Assembly (NCBI RefSeq): GCF_017743935.1
Contig: NZ_JAGHRE010000012.1
Location: 56,526 to 120,525 of the forward strand
DNA length: 64,000 bases
From: Tropicibacter sp. R16_0
GTDB taxonomy: Bacteria > Pseudomonadota > Alphaproteobacteria > Rhodobacterales > Rhodobacteraceae
Direction of reading: 5' to 3'
Below are positions 37,815 to 47,633 of the stretch, piece after piece. Numbering within the stretch: position 1 is the first letter of the stretch; each line of letters begins with the position of its first letter. The position numbers and the translations under genes are program-made. Under the pieces are notes generated by a model, which worked only from the letters and a program-made list of their open reading frames with translations, was not told where the DNA came from and made no database searches.

Positions 37815-38345
37815 TTAGACGGGGTTGTTCGTTTCGCCAGCGAGTTGAATTGTGACTTGGTTGTCATTTTCGTGCCGACGGCGTGGCTGTAGCGCTTGGG
37901 TGAAGAAGGGTGTGATTTCCATGCGGCTGCGCTGCCATCGTGCAAAGCGGCGAAAGAGGGCCCAGGTGACATCGTCACATGCGCTTATCGTGGTTTCCAC
38001 CTGGGTGATCTCGGCACAGACCTTTCGGCGCATCAATTGCCCCAACATCAGAGAGCCAAGCCCCTTGTTTTCTTCGTTCTCGTGGATCACCACTTGCAGG
38101 ATGTTCAGGGTGTTGGGGGCGTAGGGTGGGACATAGGCCAAAACGGCCCCAACGACTTCTCCATCCACCTCGGCAACGATCGAAGTATTCATGAACTGCT
38201 CAAAGTCTGAGAGTTCACCAAGCAGTTCTCCAAAGGCCTGCTTGCGATCATCTTTCGCCAGCAATGCAACGCGCTCTCCATCTTCTGGCTGAGGTGCGCG
38301 CAACGTCGGAATTGGTTGCTCAAACAATTCAAGTGAGTGTTTCAT
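37815..38345 (-). CDS. EctA-like GNAT acetyltransferase, divergent paralogue
   Basis: 176 residues, the same length as the ectA at 61848. It shares with that protein the acetyl-CoA and C-terminal parts (NENKGLGSLMLGQLMRR; VTWALFRRFARWQRSRMEIT; PFFTQAL). It lacks the N-terminal substrate segment of diaminobutyrate acetyltransferases (PLDENSMYCNLLQC in the paralogue), which is replaced by DDRKQAFGELLGELSDFEQF. I therefore expect an acetyl-CoA-dependent acyl acceptor other than, or related to, 2,4-diaminobutyrate. It is divergent from an ectR-like MarR gene, the same arrangement as the true ectA/ectR pair. Confidence 0.82.
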   Translation of the reverse strand: MKHSLELFEQPIPTLRAPQPEDGERVALLAKDDRKQAFGELLGELSDFEQFMNTSIVAEVDGEVVGAVLAYVPPYAPNTLNILQVVIHENEENKGLGSLMLGQLMRRKVCAEITQVETTISACDDVTWALFRRFARWQRSRMEITPFFTQALQPRRRHENDNQVTIQLAGETNNPV

Positions 38346-38478
38346 CGTTTCTCCTAAGCTTTGATTGACTAACTATCATACCGAAGCAAAAAATTCAATT
38401 TGCTAAGTAAATTTCCTTGTGTAAGGAGAAATTTTGAGGTTCTTGGTTTCATTTTGCTTTGCGTTATGAAGCTTTCAA

Positions 38479-38492
38479 AAGTGAAATCACTT
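38479..38492. promoter_or_regulatory. Inverted repeat AAGTGA-AA-TCACTT, candidate MarR operator
   Basis: Perfect six-base arms around AA in the AT-rich divergent region between the ectA-like and ectR-like genes, 54 bases upstream of the ectR-like start. Confidence 0.5.
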
Positions 38493-38546
38493 GAGATTCC
38501 AATGCAAAATTGACACTCTCGATCCATCCTCGGTGTGGAGCTTCAT

Positions 38547-39020
38547 ATGGATCGTATCGACAGTAGCCTGGTTGCATTGCGCCAGATCCTTCGAGCCACG
38601 GAAATTGCAGGGCGCGAACTGGCGTTACAGGCCGGGCTGACGTCGGTACAATTCCGGGCCCTGCAAATGGTCGGAGAAACCGGTCAAACCACGGCCAAAG
38701 CCATTGCGACCCGGATGCATGTAAGTCAGGCAACTGTAACCGCATTGGTCGACAGGCTGGTCGCGCGCGAGTGTGTCGCGCGTGAAAAGTCACTGGAAGA
38801 TCGGCGTCAGACCAATATCGTCATTACTGAATTTGGGCGGCACACTATCGAAAATGCCCCCGATCCGCTTCAGCAACGGTTTGTTCGGCGCTTCAAGGAC
38901 CTCGAAGACTGGGAGCAAGCAATGCTTGTCGCATCGCTGGAACGGATTGCGTCAATGCTTGATGCCGAAGATCTGCCAGCAGGTGCTGTACTGACGACGG
39001 GCGAACTGAACAAAACTTGA
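38547..39020 (+). CDS. EctR-like MarR family regulator (paralogue)
   Basis: 157 residues. MarR winged helix with MHVSQATVTALVDRLVAREC and wing KSLEDRRQTNIVITEFG. It is a close paralogue of the regulator at 62605: the N-terminus MDRIDSSLVALRQI and the C-terminal blocks DPLQQRFVR and DWEQAMLVASLERIASMLDA are nearly identical between the two, while the helix between is diverged. ATG at 38547 matches the paralogue's start; a GTG four codons upstream is less likely. Divergent from the ectA-like gene, probably its repressor. Confidence 0.87.
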   Translation: MDRIDSSLVALRQILRATEIAGRELALQAGLTSVQFRALQMVGETGQTTAKAIATRMHVSQATVTALVDRLVARECVAREKSLEDRRQTNIVITEFGRHTIENAPDPLQQRFVRRFKDLEDWEQAMLVASLERIASMLDAEDLPAGAVLTTGELNKT

Positions 39021-39113
39021 GACGTTCTTATTGGCGAAGTGAAACGGCCGCTGGCTGCAACGTAAGGGGCGCATCCCACAACCAAACCCCATTCAAAGAG
39101 TGAGGCGCGCGGT

Positions 39114-40229
39114 TCAGCGATAGACCCGATGGTTGCGCTGCCCCCAGTCCGTGTAGAGGTCTGCCATGATGGTTCGGAACTGGGTTTCAGCCGTTTCCGG
39201 CAGGATGGATGTGACATCGCCTTCTCCGAACACCCCGACGGTATCACCAACAGCGATATCTTTGATGCCGGTCACATCCGCCACGATTGCATTCATTGAG
39301 ATCTTTCCCAGTACTGGCGCCAGTGTATCCCGGATCGCGACAGCACTGCCTTCATGAGCAACGCGCCTGAACCCATTCTCGTAGCCGATCGAAATGCAGG
39401 CCAGACGACAATTCCTATCCAGACGGCAGGCACGGTCATAACCGACTGTCATCCCTTGCGGATAGTCCTGCAGGCTGACGACGCGGGCCTCAAGGTCCAT
39501 TGTTGGTCGAAAACCCAGGTCAGGCCTCAAGATCCCGTAAAGGATTGCGCCACAGCGATACATGTCGGTCGCGACGTCCACGTCCGAGATCAGCGTCAGA
39601 GAGCTGCCGACATGCACCAAAGTCTCACTGCGTTTCAGATCGCTGTTTTCAAAGACCCAAGCGGCCTGTTGCTGAAACTGGTCCGCGCTTTGCCTGAGGT
39701 GTGCAGGTTCATTGGATGGAAAATGTGAACAGATCCCATGAATCTCAGCCCCCAGAGTGGCAAGGATTTTATGGCATGTGTTCTGCCCGTCCGCCGACGA
39801 AATCTCTAGTGCATCGCGCGACATGCCCGCTGCATTCAACGCCAGATGGACACCGGTTCGCAGTTTTCCCGCGTCCATTAGGGCGCGAAGCTGCCGCGCG
39901 GTGGTGACCGAGGTGACCTGTTCTTCGACACGATCATCCAGCGCGCCTTCGATTTCCTGCAGTGTAGCCGCGCGCAATCGGATCAGCGTGCCGTCGAACC
40001 CTGCGTCGCGAACAGCGTGCGCTTCGGCGTTTGATGTGATGCCGACAGTCTCGACCCCCTGTTCCCGGATCAAGGGCACGACTTGCGCAATGCCATGCCC
40101 ATAGGCATCGGCCTTTAACACGGCACAAAACGTGCGGCCGTCAGGGACAAGACCCCGCGCGAGGTCCAGATTTCGCGAGATCCGGTCGCGGTGAATGGTG
40201 CACCAGGATGTTGCGCTCCCGTTTCGCAT
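39114..40229 (-). CDS. Alanine racemase-like enzyme
   Basis: 371 residues. PLP-dependent fold III: catalytic Lys 39 in VLKADAYGHG, the GKISMNAIVADVTG block at about 299-312, and IGYENGFRR at about 273-281. Alr interconverts L- and D-alanine; broad-specificity racemases of this fold exist. It is the last gene of the minus-strand operon, following two M20 hydrolases and a CoA transferase, so a D- or L-amino-acid catabolic role is more likely than a cell wall one. The gap to the preceding gene is only 2 bases. Confidence 0.85.
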   Translation of the reverse strand: MRNGSATSWCTIHRDRISRNLDLARGLVPDGRTFCAVLKADAYGHGIAQVVPLIREQGVETVGITSNAEAHAVRDAGFDGTLIRLRAATLQEIEGALDDRVEEQVTSVTTARQLRALMDAGKLRTGVHLALNAAGMSRDALEISSADGQNTCHKILATLGAEIHGICSHFPSNEPAHLRQSADQFQQQAAWVFENSDLKRSETLVHVGSSLTLISDVDVATDMYRCGAILYGILRPDLGFRPTMDLEARVVSLQDYPQGMTVGYDRACRLDRNCRLACISIGYENGFRRVAHEGSAVAIRDTLAPVLGKISMNAIVADVTGIKDIAVGDTVGVFGEGDVTSILPETAETQFRTIMADLYTDWGQRNHRVYR

Positions 40230-40231
40230 CT

Positions 40232-41389
40232 TTACTGCGCCTCAGGGCTCAGGATGTCCCGCAGGATCTGGAAGAACAGGTCCACCGCCACAGGGATGAG
40301 GGCATCGGGGAAATCATAGTCGGGGTTGTGAAGTTGGGGATGACTTTCGCCAGCCCCAAGATAGAGCAAGGCAGCTTTGGCCCCATCGTCCCCAAATCGC
40401 CCGAAGTCCTCGGACCAGCGCATGGGAGACGGCATTTCAAGGCAATTCTGCCCCAAGGCCCCTGCTGCAGTGCGGGCAATGCCCGTGGCCTCAACATCAT
40501 TCACCACGGCACGAAACACATCATGCCACAAGATATCAACAGAAAGCCCCTGAGCGTGTTTCTCAACTCTGCGCAGCGCCTCTTGCATGAGCGCATCCAT
40601 ACGCTCGTTGGTCATCGATCGCAGCGTGACGCGCAATTCGCCATCCGCGGGGGCGATGCCAAAGGTTGGTTCGCCCAAGCTCGCATGGGTCAAGGTCGCC
40701 AGCGAGAACGCCTCATCCCCGATGGTCCCGCCGCTCAGTTCGGGTAGGCTTGTCATCAGAGCCGCCATGGCTGGCCCCGGAGACACACCGTCCTCGGGTG
40801 CAGCGGCGTGGGAGCTTTTGCCTTCAAGCACAATCTGCATGCCGCGTGAGGCACAATTGCCGGGTCCTTCGCGCAGGCCAACCTCTCCCAACGGGCGGCC
40901 GGGGACGTTGTGATAGGCAAAGGCAAAGTCGGGGCGGAGTTCTGGCCAGCGCGGATCGTCAATCACCGCCTGAGCTCCCGCACCGGTTTCTTCGGCGGGC
41001 TGGAACAGCAAAATGACGCGACCCTTTTGCGGACGTGTGGCCAACCGTGTCGCGACGCCCAGCATCGACACCATATGGCCATCATGGCCGCACAGGTGTC
41101 CCTTGCCCGGTATGGTCGACTTATACGGCAGGTCCGAAATCTCGCGGATGGGCAATCCGTCCAGTTCACACCGCAAAAGAACCGTCGGGCCATCCTCGCG
41201 CCCGGCAAACTCGGCAGCAACACCATGCCCGCCCAGCCCACGCCAAAGCCGGTCTGCCCCCAACGTGGTCAATTCCGCAGCGATGCGCTCTGCTGTCCGA
41301 ATCTCTTCACCGGAAATTTCGGGCGTCTGGTGCAGTTCGTGGCGCAGGGCCACCAGATACTTAAGCTGATTGGGAGACAAGTATTGCAT
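40232..41389 (-). CDS. M20 family amidohydrolase (hippurate/N-acyl-amino-acid hydrolase type)
   Basis: 385 residues. M20D metallo-amidohydrolase: metal ligands in CGHDGHMVSMLG (about 97-108), QPAEETGAGAQA (about 128-139), and the late His in the LGAGESHPQLHNPDYDF region. Family members remove acyl groups from N-acyl amino acids (hippurate, IAA conjugates). It starts at 41389, with 10 bases between it and the upstream M20 gene. Likely to deacylate a substrate imported by the operon's ABC system; substrate not known. Confidence 0.87.
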   Translation of the reverse strand: MQYLSPNQLKYLVALRHELHQTPEISGEEIRTAERIAAELTTLGADRLWRGLGGHGVAAEFAGREDGPTVLLRCELDGLPIREISDLPYKSTIPGKGHLCGHDGHMVSMLGVATRLATRPQKGRVILLFQPAEETGAGAQAVIDDPRWPELRPDFAFAYHNVPGRPLGEVGLREGPGNCASRGMQIVLEGKSSHAAAPEDGVSPGPAMAALMTSLPELSGGTIGDEAFSLATLTHASLGEPTFGIAPADGELRVTLRSMTNERMDALMQEALRRVEKHAQGLSVDILWHDVFRAVVNDVEATGIARTAAGALGQNCLEMPSPMRWSEDFGRFGDDGAKAALLYLGAGESHPQLHNPDYDFPDALIPVAVDLFFQILRDILSPEAQ

Positions 41390-41399
41390 CAGTGCCACC

Positions 41400-42692
41400 T
41401 CAGAGTTTCTCAACGCCGCACCAGTCGGCGATGAACATGGCGGTGGCCTTGGTCACGCGGCGCATACTTTCCAGTTCAACGCGTTCGTTGAAACCGTGGA
41501 TCGCCTCGGCGCGCGGGCCATAGACCAGTGCGGGCGTATCGGCATAAAGGCCAAAGAACCGTGCGTCAGTTGTGGCCGTGATCGCTTCGCGCACGAGGTC
41601 TTCGCCAGTGGCAGAACGGTGCGCGCTTTCGAGTGCACTAATGGCAGAGGTGGCCATGGCGGAACTGTCCTGTGACAGGGCATACCCTTCGGCATGAAAC
41701 CCGTGATAGACGATCTCGGGCAGAGAGTTGCGCAGGAAATCGTTCTGCCGTGCCGCATCCAGAATGACCTGCTCGATCTCGGCCTTTGCAGCCTCGATGG
41801 ACTGACCCGGAAACAGCCCCATACGCACGTCAAACACGCACCACGCCGGAACCGAGCTGGTCCAGTCACCGCCTTCGATCTTGCCCACATTCAGGTTCAG
41901 CGCGTGATCCATATGGGCGTAGTCGCGGGTCCGGTTTTCGGGCCGGTTCCAGCGGTGTTCCATCTCATGCAGCGCCGTGATCAGGGGAACGGCCGCTTCA
42001 ATCGCATTGGCGCCGTTGCCGGCATAGGCCACATGCGTCGGCAGCCCTTTCAGGTGCACCTGGAACCACAGGACACCCAGCTGAGCCGCGACCAGATGTT
42101 CCGAAAACGGCTCGGGGATCAGGGCGGCGTCAGCTGTATAACCACGCGCCAGGCAGGCCAGCGCGCCATTGCCGGTGCATTCCTCTTCGACGACGGATTG
42201 GAAAAAGACGTCCGCAGCCGGGGCGAGCCCACAGGCTGTCAGCGCATCCAGTGCAAAGAGGTTCGAGGCCAGCCCGGCCTTCATATCGCCACCCCCCCGG
42301 CCATAAAGCCAGCCATCCTCGACCCGAGGTTCGAAGGGCGGTGTATCCCACATGTCCAGCGGCCCGGCAGGCACCACGTCGATATGCCCGTTCAGGATCA
42401 GTGATCGGCCCGCCCCGGTTTTGGAACGGTGCGTGCCTACGACGTTTACGGCGTCTTCATAAGGCCCAAGTACCGGAGAGAATCCGGGCAGGTGCTGGAT
42501 CTCGGCAACGTCGATCTGCCACTGATCCAGCTCATACTTCCGATCCGTCAGCTCCCTGGCCATGAACGCCTGAGCGGATTGTTCATTGCCCCGGGTCGAC
42601 GGATGCGCGGTGAGGTCGGACAGAAAGGCGACTTGCCGGTCGAACGCGGCATCCACGGCATCGCACAAACGGGTGTTGAGTTCGGTCTGCAT
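41400..42692 (-). CDS. M20 family ArgE/DapE-type deacylase
   Basis: 430 residues. Metal site: LNGHIDVVPAGP (about 101-112), YGRGGGDMKAG (about 131-141) and the glutamate pair VVEEECTGNGA (about 168-178) with the dimerisation domain in the middle. The ArgE/DapE branch acts on N-acyl or succinyl amino acids. Between two start codons, the ATG at 42692 has the better spaced GAGG. Second M20 gene in a row, belonging to a different subfamily from the next, which suggests two deacylation steps or two substrates. Confidence 0.87.
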   Translation of the reverse strand: MQTELNTRLCDAVDAAFDRQVAFLSDLTAHPSTRGNEQSAQAFMARELTDRKYELDQWQIDVAEIQHLPGFSPVLGPYEDAVNVVGTHRSKTGAGRSLILNGHIDVVPAGPLDMWDTPPFEPRVEDGWLYGRGGGDMKAGLASNLFALDALTACGLAPAADVFFQSVVEEECTGNGALACLARGYTADAALIPEPFSEHLVAAQLGVLWFQVHLKGLPTHVAYAGNGANAIEAAVPLITALHEMEHRWNRPENRTRDYAHMDHALNLNVGKIEGGDWTSSVPAWCVFDVRMGLFPGQSIEAAKAEIEQVILDAARQNDFLRNSLPEIVYHGFHAEGYALSQDSSAMATSAISALESAHRSATGEDLVREAITATTDARFFGLYADTPALVYGPRAEAIHGFNERVELESMRRVTKATAMFIADWCGVEKL

Positions 42693-42699
42693 CATAACC

Positions 42700-43353
42700 T
42701 CAGAAGACTGGCAGATTGGAATCAGGCACGATCAGGGGCGCCCCGGTGGCCTCACGGACCTCGGCAAGGCTGACCCCCTCGGCCATCTCGACAAGCGCAT
42801 AACCTTTGGGCGTGACATCAATGACCGCCATCTCGGTAAATATGCGCGACACACAGCCCCGCGCCGTCAGCGGCAGGGTGCATTCATCCTTGAGCTTGGG
42901 GTTGCCCGCCCGATCGGTATGGGTGGTCAGGACCACAACCCGGCGCGCCTTTTGCGCCAGTTCGATGCCGCCGCCGACGCCAGGGCTGAATTTGCCGGGG
43001 ATCTTCCAATTGGCCAGATCGCCTTGGCTGCTGACCTCAAACGCGCCAAGCATGGTCAGATCCAGACGACCCGAGCGCACCATGGCAAAGCTGGTCGCGC
43101 TGTCAAAAAAGGCTGAGCCGGGTACGGTCGAGACATAGGCGCCGCCGGCATCTATCAGGTTCCGGTCCGCCTGATCGGGTGGCAGTGTTGGGCCGATGCC
43201 GGTCAATCCGTTTTCCGTATGCAGACAGACGGGGAAATCAGCCGGGAGGTGGTCAATAACCTTGGTCGGTAGTCCGATGCCAAGGTTGACCACCATGCCG
43301 GAAGCAATCTCGCGTGAAGCGCGAGCGATCATGCGGGCCTTAGCGCTGGACAA
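42700..43353 (-). CDS. 3-oxoacid CoA-transferase, beta subunit
   Basis: 217 residues. Family I CoA transferase B subunit: NLGIGLPT, the catalytic glutamate in HTENGLTGIGP (about 45-55) and the GGAYVSTVPGSAFFDSATSF segment. It moves CoA from succinyl- or acetyl-CoA to a carboxylic (usually 3-keto) acid. The preferred start is TTG 43353, which has AAGGAATACGCCG before it and restores the N-terminal helix of the family; an ATG at 43332 would truncate it. It overlaps subunit A by 14 bases. Confidence 0.88.
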   Translation of the reverse strand: MSSAKARMIARASREIASGMVVNLGIGLPTKVIDHLPADFPVCLHTENGLTGIGPTLPPDQADRNLIDAGGAYVSTVPGSAFFDSATSFAMVRSGRLDLTMLGAFEVSSQGDLANWKIPGKFSPGVGGGIELAQKARRVVVLTTHTDRAGNPKLKDECTLPLTARGCVSRIFTEMAVIDVTPKGYALVEMAEGVSLAEVREATGAPLIVPDSNLPVF

Positions 43354-44032
43354 CGGCGTATTCCTTGGAAAGCGCACCCAATTCGGTGACGTGATCAACA
43401 AACACACCGCTTGTGTGAACGGCGTCGGCATCCAGCGCGCCCAATGGTGTGACGGTTTCAGCCTCGACAATCACGTGGGGCGCAGCCATGGCCATCAGCG
43501 GATTGAAGTTCCGCGCGGTCGCGACATAGGCCAAGTTGCCAAAGGTATCGGCCCGGTCGGCATGGATAAGAGCAAAATCAGCGCGCAACGCCGTTTCGAC
43601 AAGGTGCGGTTTGCCGTCCACCTCGACCACCTGCTTGCCCTCGGCCAGTTCAGTGCCGATGCCGATATCGCTCAGCACAGCTCCGATCCCGGCCCCGCCT
43701 GCGCGGATGCGTTCAGCCAGCATACCTTGAGCGTTGAACTCCACCTTGATCCGGCCGCTGTTCATCAAGTCGATGGCATGGCTGTTCAACCCAAGATGGG
43801 TGGTGATCAGGCGCGTCACCTGACCGCTTTGCAGCAAGTGGTCCAGCCCCATGCCCGGTTCGTTTGCGTCATTCTTGATCAGTGTCAGATCACGGGCGCC
43901 ATGATCGACCAGTGCATGGATCAACGCCATCGGGGTGCCGGGCACACCAAAGCCACCCACCATCACCGTGGCCCCGTCCTTGATCCGGGCTACGGCTGCG
44001 GCCATGTCGCAGCGTTTGTCGGGCAGCTTCAT
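43340..44032 (-). CDS. 3-oxoacid CoA-transferase, alpha subunit
   Basis: 230 residues. CoA-transferase A subunit motif VMVGGFGVPGTPMALIHAL (about 23-41), EFNAQGMLAERIRAGGAGIG (about 97-116) and TFGNLAYVATARNFNP. Partner of the following gene in a heteromeric enzyme. It sits next to the aminotransferase with a four-base overlap (44029-44032), so the two are co-translated. Confidence 0.88.
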   Translation of the reverse strand: MKLPDKRCDMAAAVARIKDGATVMVGGFGVPGTPMALIHALVDHGARDLTLIKNDANEPGMGLDHLLQSGQVTRLITTHLGLNSHAIDLMNSGRIKVEFNAQGMLAERIRAGGAGIGAVLSDIGIGTELAEGKQVVEVDGKPHLVETALRADFALIHADRADTFGNLAYVATARNFNPLMAMAAPHVIVEAETVTPLGALDADAVHTSGVFVDHVTELGALSKEYAVVQR

Positions 44033-45378
44033 GCGGACACCTCCAGAGGGAGGCCAACCTCGGTAGCAAACGCATCCAGCGCGTCGCGCAGGATCGTCAT
44101 CATCTCAACGATCTGCGCTTCGGTAATGATCAGGGGCGGCGCAACCAAGAAGTGATCGCCTGCCGTCCCGCCACGGGTGCGGCGGGAATAGATGATTAGC
44201 CCCCGTTCATAGGCCAACTCGACCAGACGGTCATAGGCGTTCAAAGCCGGATCTAGTGGCTCCATGGTATCACGGTCCGAGACGAGTTCGAACGCGGTCA
44301 GCAACCCCTTGCCGCGCACGTCGCCGATGAAGGGATAGCGCTCCATCAGCGCGCGCAGTTCATTCATCAGAACCTCGCCCATGGCGGCCGCGTTGGCGAT
44401 CAGGTTCTGGTCTTCCAACTCCTCCAGCACCGCCAGCCCCGCCGCACAAGCCAGAGGGTTGCCCGCATAGGTGAAGCCATGGGCAAAGCCACCGGCGTCC
44501 AGAATCGGTTCGACAAGACGTGCACCGGCAACAACGGCGCCCAGGGGGGCATAACCCGCACCAAACCCCTTGGAGAGCGCCACGATGTCCGGAGTGATCC
44601 CCCAGTGTTCCGCGGCCAGAAACTTGCCCGTGCGGCCGGCACCGGTCATCACCTCGTCATAGATCAGCAGCACGTCGAATTCATCGCAGATCTCGCGGAT
44701 GCGGCCATAATAGCTGTCCGGCGCGACTAGGGCGCCGGTCGAAGCCCCTCCGACAGGTTCCATCAGAAATGCCAACACAGTGTCCGGCCCTTCGGCGAGG
44801 ATCTTGTCGCGCAGAAGTTCGGCGTATTTCAAACCACGTTCGTCTTCGCTCAGGTTGTCGCGGTCCAGGTAGGTCGCAGGGGCGGCGATCTTGGGCATGC
44901 CCGCCAGCATCGGCGCAAAAGGGTTGCGCAGCGGATCATACCCGGTCAAATCCAGCGCGCCAAACGTGCAGCCGTGATAGGATGGAAATCGCGAAATCAC
45001 TTTGATGCGTTTCTGATGCCCCTGTGTGATCGCATATTGCCGCGCCAATTTCACTGCGCTTTCCACGGCCTCGGAGCCACCTGAGACAAAGAACACCCGG
45101 TCCAGCCCGTCTGGCGTCATGGCAACGGTTTTGGCGGCCAGATCCTCGGACGGATGCGTGCGGAAATGCAGCCGATAGCCAAAGGTCGCGCGATCCATCT
45201 GTGCTTTGATCTTGTCCAGCACGCGCGGGTTTGAATGCCCGATATTGGACACCATCGCCCCGGAAGAGCCGTCAATATAGGGCTTGCCGCTTTCGTCGAA
45301 CAGATAGATGCCTTCGCCCCGGTCCAGAAACGGACGCGGGTTGCGGGACTGATAGAACAGATAGGATTCTTCGCTCAC
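44029..45378 (-). CDS. Class III PLP aminotransferase (aspartate aminotransferase family)
   Basis: 449 residues. Class III hallmarks are [20 protein letters not shown] (about 94-113), [11 protein letters not shown] (about 240) and the Schiff-base lysine in [15 protein letters not shown] (about 264-278). Members act on omega-amino acids, beta-alanine, GABA, ornithine and similar. Since the gene is coupled to a 3-oxoacid CoA-transferase, a substrate giving a 3-keto acid, that is a beta-amino acid, is a reasonable guess (inference). It overlaps the ABC ATPase gene by four bases. Confidence 0.87.
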   Translation of the reverse strand: MSEESYLFYQSRNPRPFLDRGEGIYLFDESGKPYIDGSSGAMVSNIGHSNPRVLDKIKAQMDRATFGYRLHFRTHPSEDLAAKTVAMTPDGLDRVFFVSGGSEAVESAVKLARQYAITQGHQKRIKVISRFPSYHGCTFGALDLTGYDPLRNPFAPMLAGMPKIAAPATYLDRDNLSEDERGLKYAELLRDKILAEGPDTVLAFLMEPVGGASTGALVAPDSYYGRIREICDEFDVLLIYDEVMTGAGRTGKFLAAEHWGITPDIVALSKGFGAGYAPLGAVVAGARLVEPILDAGGFAHGFTYAGNPLACAAGLAVLEELEDQNLIANAAAMGEVLMNELRALMERYPFIGDVRGKGLLTAFELVSDRDTMEPLDPALNAYDRLVELAYERGLIIYSRRTRGGTAGDHFLVAPPLIITEAQIVEMMTILRDALDAFATEVGLPLEVSA

Positions 45379-46145
45379 GACGCACCTTCGATGTGTTTGC
45401 GTAGGAATTCGCGGGTTCTGTTCTGGGTCGGGTTTTTGAACAGAACGCTTGGCGGGCCTTCCTCGACCACGACGCCCTTGTCCATGAACAGCACACGGTC
45501 ACAGACCGAGGCGGCGAAATCCATTTCATGGGTGACGATGATCATGGTCATGTGCTCTTCGGCGAGCTTTTTCATCACCAGATTGACCTCTTCCACCAGC
45601 TCGGGGTCGAGCGCCGAGGTGGCCTCGTCAAACAGCATCAGCTTGGGTTTCATCGCAAGTGCGCGGGCAATCGCGACGCGTTGTTTCTGGCCACCGGAAA
45701 GCTGCGAAGGGTAATAGTCGATCCTTTCCAGCATCCCGACCTTGTCCAACTGCTCCTCGGCCAGCCTATCGGCGTCGGCCTGGGACAGGCCCTTGAGCAT
45801 TTTTGGCGCCATGGTGACGTTTTCGCGCGCGGTCATATGCGGAAAAAGGTTGAAGTGCTGAAACACCATGCCGACGTGCTGGCGCAGCTCGTTGATGTGC
45901 TTTTCATATTGGCGATGTGGCAGGGTCTTGTTCACCTGCACACCGTCCAGCCAGATTTCCCCACCGGTCAGCGGGTCGAGATCATTGATGGCGCGCAGCA
46001 GCGTGGATTTGCCCGATCCGGACGATCCGATAATCCCGACTATCTGGCCGCGCTCGACGTTCAGGCTGATGTCCTTGAGCACCTCGAGCGAGCCAAAGGA
46101 TTTCTGCGCGTGACGGATTTCGACAAAGTGTGTCTGTTCGGTCAT
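45375..46145 (-). CDS. Polar amino-acid ABC transporter, ATP-binding protein
   Basis: 256 residues. Walker [10 protein letters not shown] (about 36-44), the signature [15 protein letters not shown] (about 143-157), Walker [13 protein letters not shown] (about 163-174) and the H-loop THEMDFA. Typical GlnQ/HisP-like length. It powers the two permeases just upstream (15- and 18-base gaps) and is fused operon-wise with the aminotransferase, so the imported substrate is presumably the aminotransferase substrate or a precursor. Confidence 0.94.
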   Translation of the reverse strand: MTEQTHFVEIRHAQKSFGSLEVLKDISLNVERGQIVGIIGSSGSGKSTLLRAINDLDPLTGGEIWLDGVQVNKTLPHRQYEKHINELRQHVGMVFQHFNLFPHMTARENVTMAPKMLKGLSQADADRLAEEQLDKVGMLERIDYYPSQLSGGQKQRVAIARALAMKPKLMLFDEATSALDPELVEEVNLVMKKLAEEHMTMIIVTHEMDFAASVCDRVLFMDKGVVVEEGPPSVLFKNPTQNRTREFLRKHIEGAS

Positions 46146-46160
46146 GGTTGGCCTCTTTGG

Positions 46161-46817
46161 TCAGCGCGAGATGGAAATGCGGCGTTCGATCTTGCGCTGC
46201 ACCCATTCCATGCAAAGGTTGATGACATAGTAGAACGCGGCGGCGAGGATGTAGAACTCGAACGGGCGATAGGTTTTGCCGATCACCCGCTGTGCCGACA
46301 ATGTAAGCTCGCTGACCCCGATGACTGATACCAGCGCGCTGTCTTTCAAAAGCGCGATCATGTTGTTGCCAATCGGGGGAATGACTGCGCGCACCGCTTG
46401 CGGGATCACGACCTTGCGCAAGGCTTGCGCGCGGCTGCATCCCAATGTGCGTGCGGCTTCCATCTGTCCCTTGTCCACAGCAAGGATCGCTGCCTGGATC
46501 AGTTCCGAGTTATAGACGGCAAAGTGCAGCCCCAACCCGATGATCCCGGCCACAAAAGCCGGCAGGTCAATGCCGATCTGCACCAGCCCGAAGTAGATCA
46601 GGAACAGTTGCAACAAGAGCGGCGTGCCCATGAACACCCATTCGATCAACCGGAACGGCTGGCGAATGAGCCAAGGGGCGTAGAGGGCGATCACGGCAAA
46701 GATGATGCCGCCGACAAAGCTCAGCAAAGCGGCTGCAACCGTGATCCCGATGGTCCAGCCAACACCCAACAGGATGATGTCCATGTATTTGGGAATAATC
46801 GAAAAATCGAGGCCCAT
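46161..46817 (-). CDS. Polar amino-acid ABC transporter, permease
   Basis: 218 residues with five or six helices and the HisM/GlnP EAA loop (EAARTLGCSRAQALRKVVIPQA, about 121-142). One of two paralogous permeases in this operon, giving a heterodimeric channel. The end of the protein is basic (ERRISISR), probably on the cytoplasmic side. Confidence 0.93.
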   Translation of the reverse strand: MGLDFSIIPKYMDIILLGVGWTIGITVAAALLSFVGGIIFAVIALYAPWLIRQPFRLIEWVFMGTPLLLQLFLIYFGLVQIGIDLPAFVAGIIGLGLHFAVYNSELIQAAILAVDKGQMEAARTLGCSRAQALRKVVIPQAVRAVIPPIGNNMIALLKDSALVSVIGVSELTLSAQRVIGKTYRPFEFYILAAAFYYVINLCMEWVQRKIERRISISR

Positions 46818-46835
46818 CTGTCTGTCCTTTTCCGA

Positions 46836-47483
46836 TCAGGTGATCTGTACTTTACGATCCAGCCAGGCAACGCCACGGCCGACCACGTAGATGATGATCA
46901 TGTAGAGAACCCCCGCGAGCAGGAACATTTCGAAGGGCTTGTAAGTTGATCCGATGTACCGTTGCGCGGTGTAGGTCAGCTCGACCACAGCGATCGCGGC
47001 CACCAGCGCGGTGGCCTTGATCAGCATGTTCAGGTTCACACCCAGTGGACGCACCATCAGGCGCGCGGCCTGAGGCAGGATCACCCTGTAGGTGGCCTGC
47101 CAGCTGCTGAGCCCCAATGTGCGTGCGGCTTCGCGCTGTCCTTTGTCGATGGCGATGATGGCACCGCGGATCGTCTCGGTCATATAGGCGCCCGCATTGA
47201 TGCCCAAGCCAATCACACCGGCCTCGAACGCGTCAAGCTGAATGCCGATCTGCGGTCCGCCGAAGTAGAGAATGAAGAGCTGGATCAACGCAGGCGTGCC
47301 GCGAAACACGCTGACATAAGCTGCGCCCAGAAACCGGAGTACCGCAAAGCGTGAGAGCCGGGCGGCGGCGCCAAGCGTGCCGCAGATCAACCCCAGTATC
47401 GCCGTCAGCACTGACAGTAAGATGGTGACCCACGCGGCCTCCAGGAAGAAGGGGTAGACCTTCAACATCAGATCAATGTCCAT
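46836..47483 (-). CDS. Polar amino-acid ABC transporter, permease
   Basis: 215 residues. EAA loop EAARTLGLSSWQATYRVILP (about 119-138), GTPALIQLFILYFGGPQIGI (about 64-83). ATG at 47483 has a strong AAGAGGAGCG ribosome binding site; the 21-residue upstream extension is not supported. Partner of the adjacent permease. Confidence 0.92.
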   Translation of the reverse strand: MDIDLMLKVYPFFLEAAWVTILLSVLTAILGLICGTLGAAARLSRFAVLRFLGAAYVSVFRGTPALIQLFILYFGGPQIGIQLDAFEAGVIGLGINAGAYMTETIRGAIIAIDKGQREAARTLGLSSWQATYRVILPQAARLMVRPLGVNLNMLIKATALVAAIAVVELTYTAQRYIGSTYKPFEMFLLAGVLYMIIIYVVGRGVAWLDRKVQIT

Positions 47484-47633
47484 GCGTCGCTCCTCTTGGA
47501 TATCCAACCCAAAATTGTCCGGACGGCGCAAAGGCTGCCTCGGCACGTGTTGCTTAAGGTATCGGATAACTTTGGCGCCCGTGGATGGGGCAGTAAAGGA
47601 TCATCGGTCCTTCAACCGGCAGCAAATGGAAGG

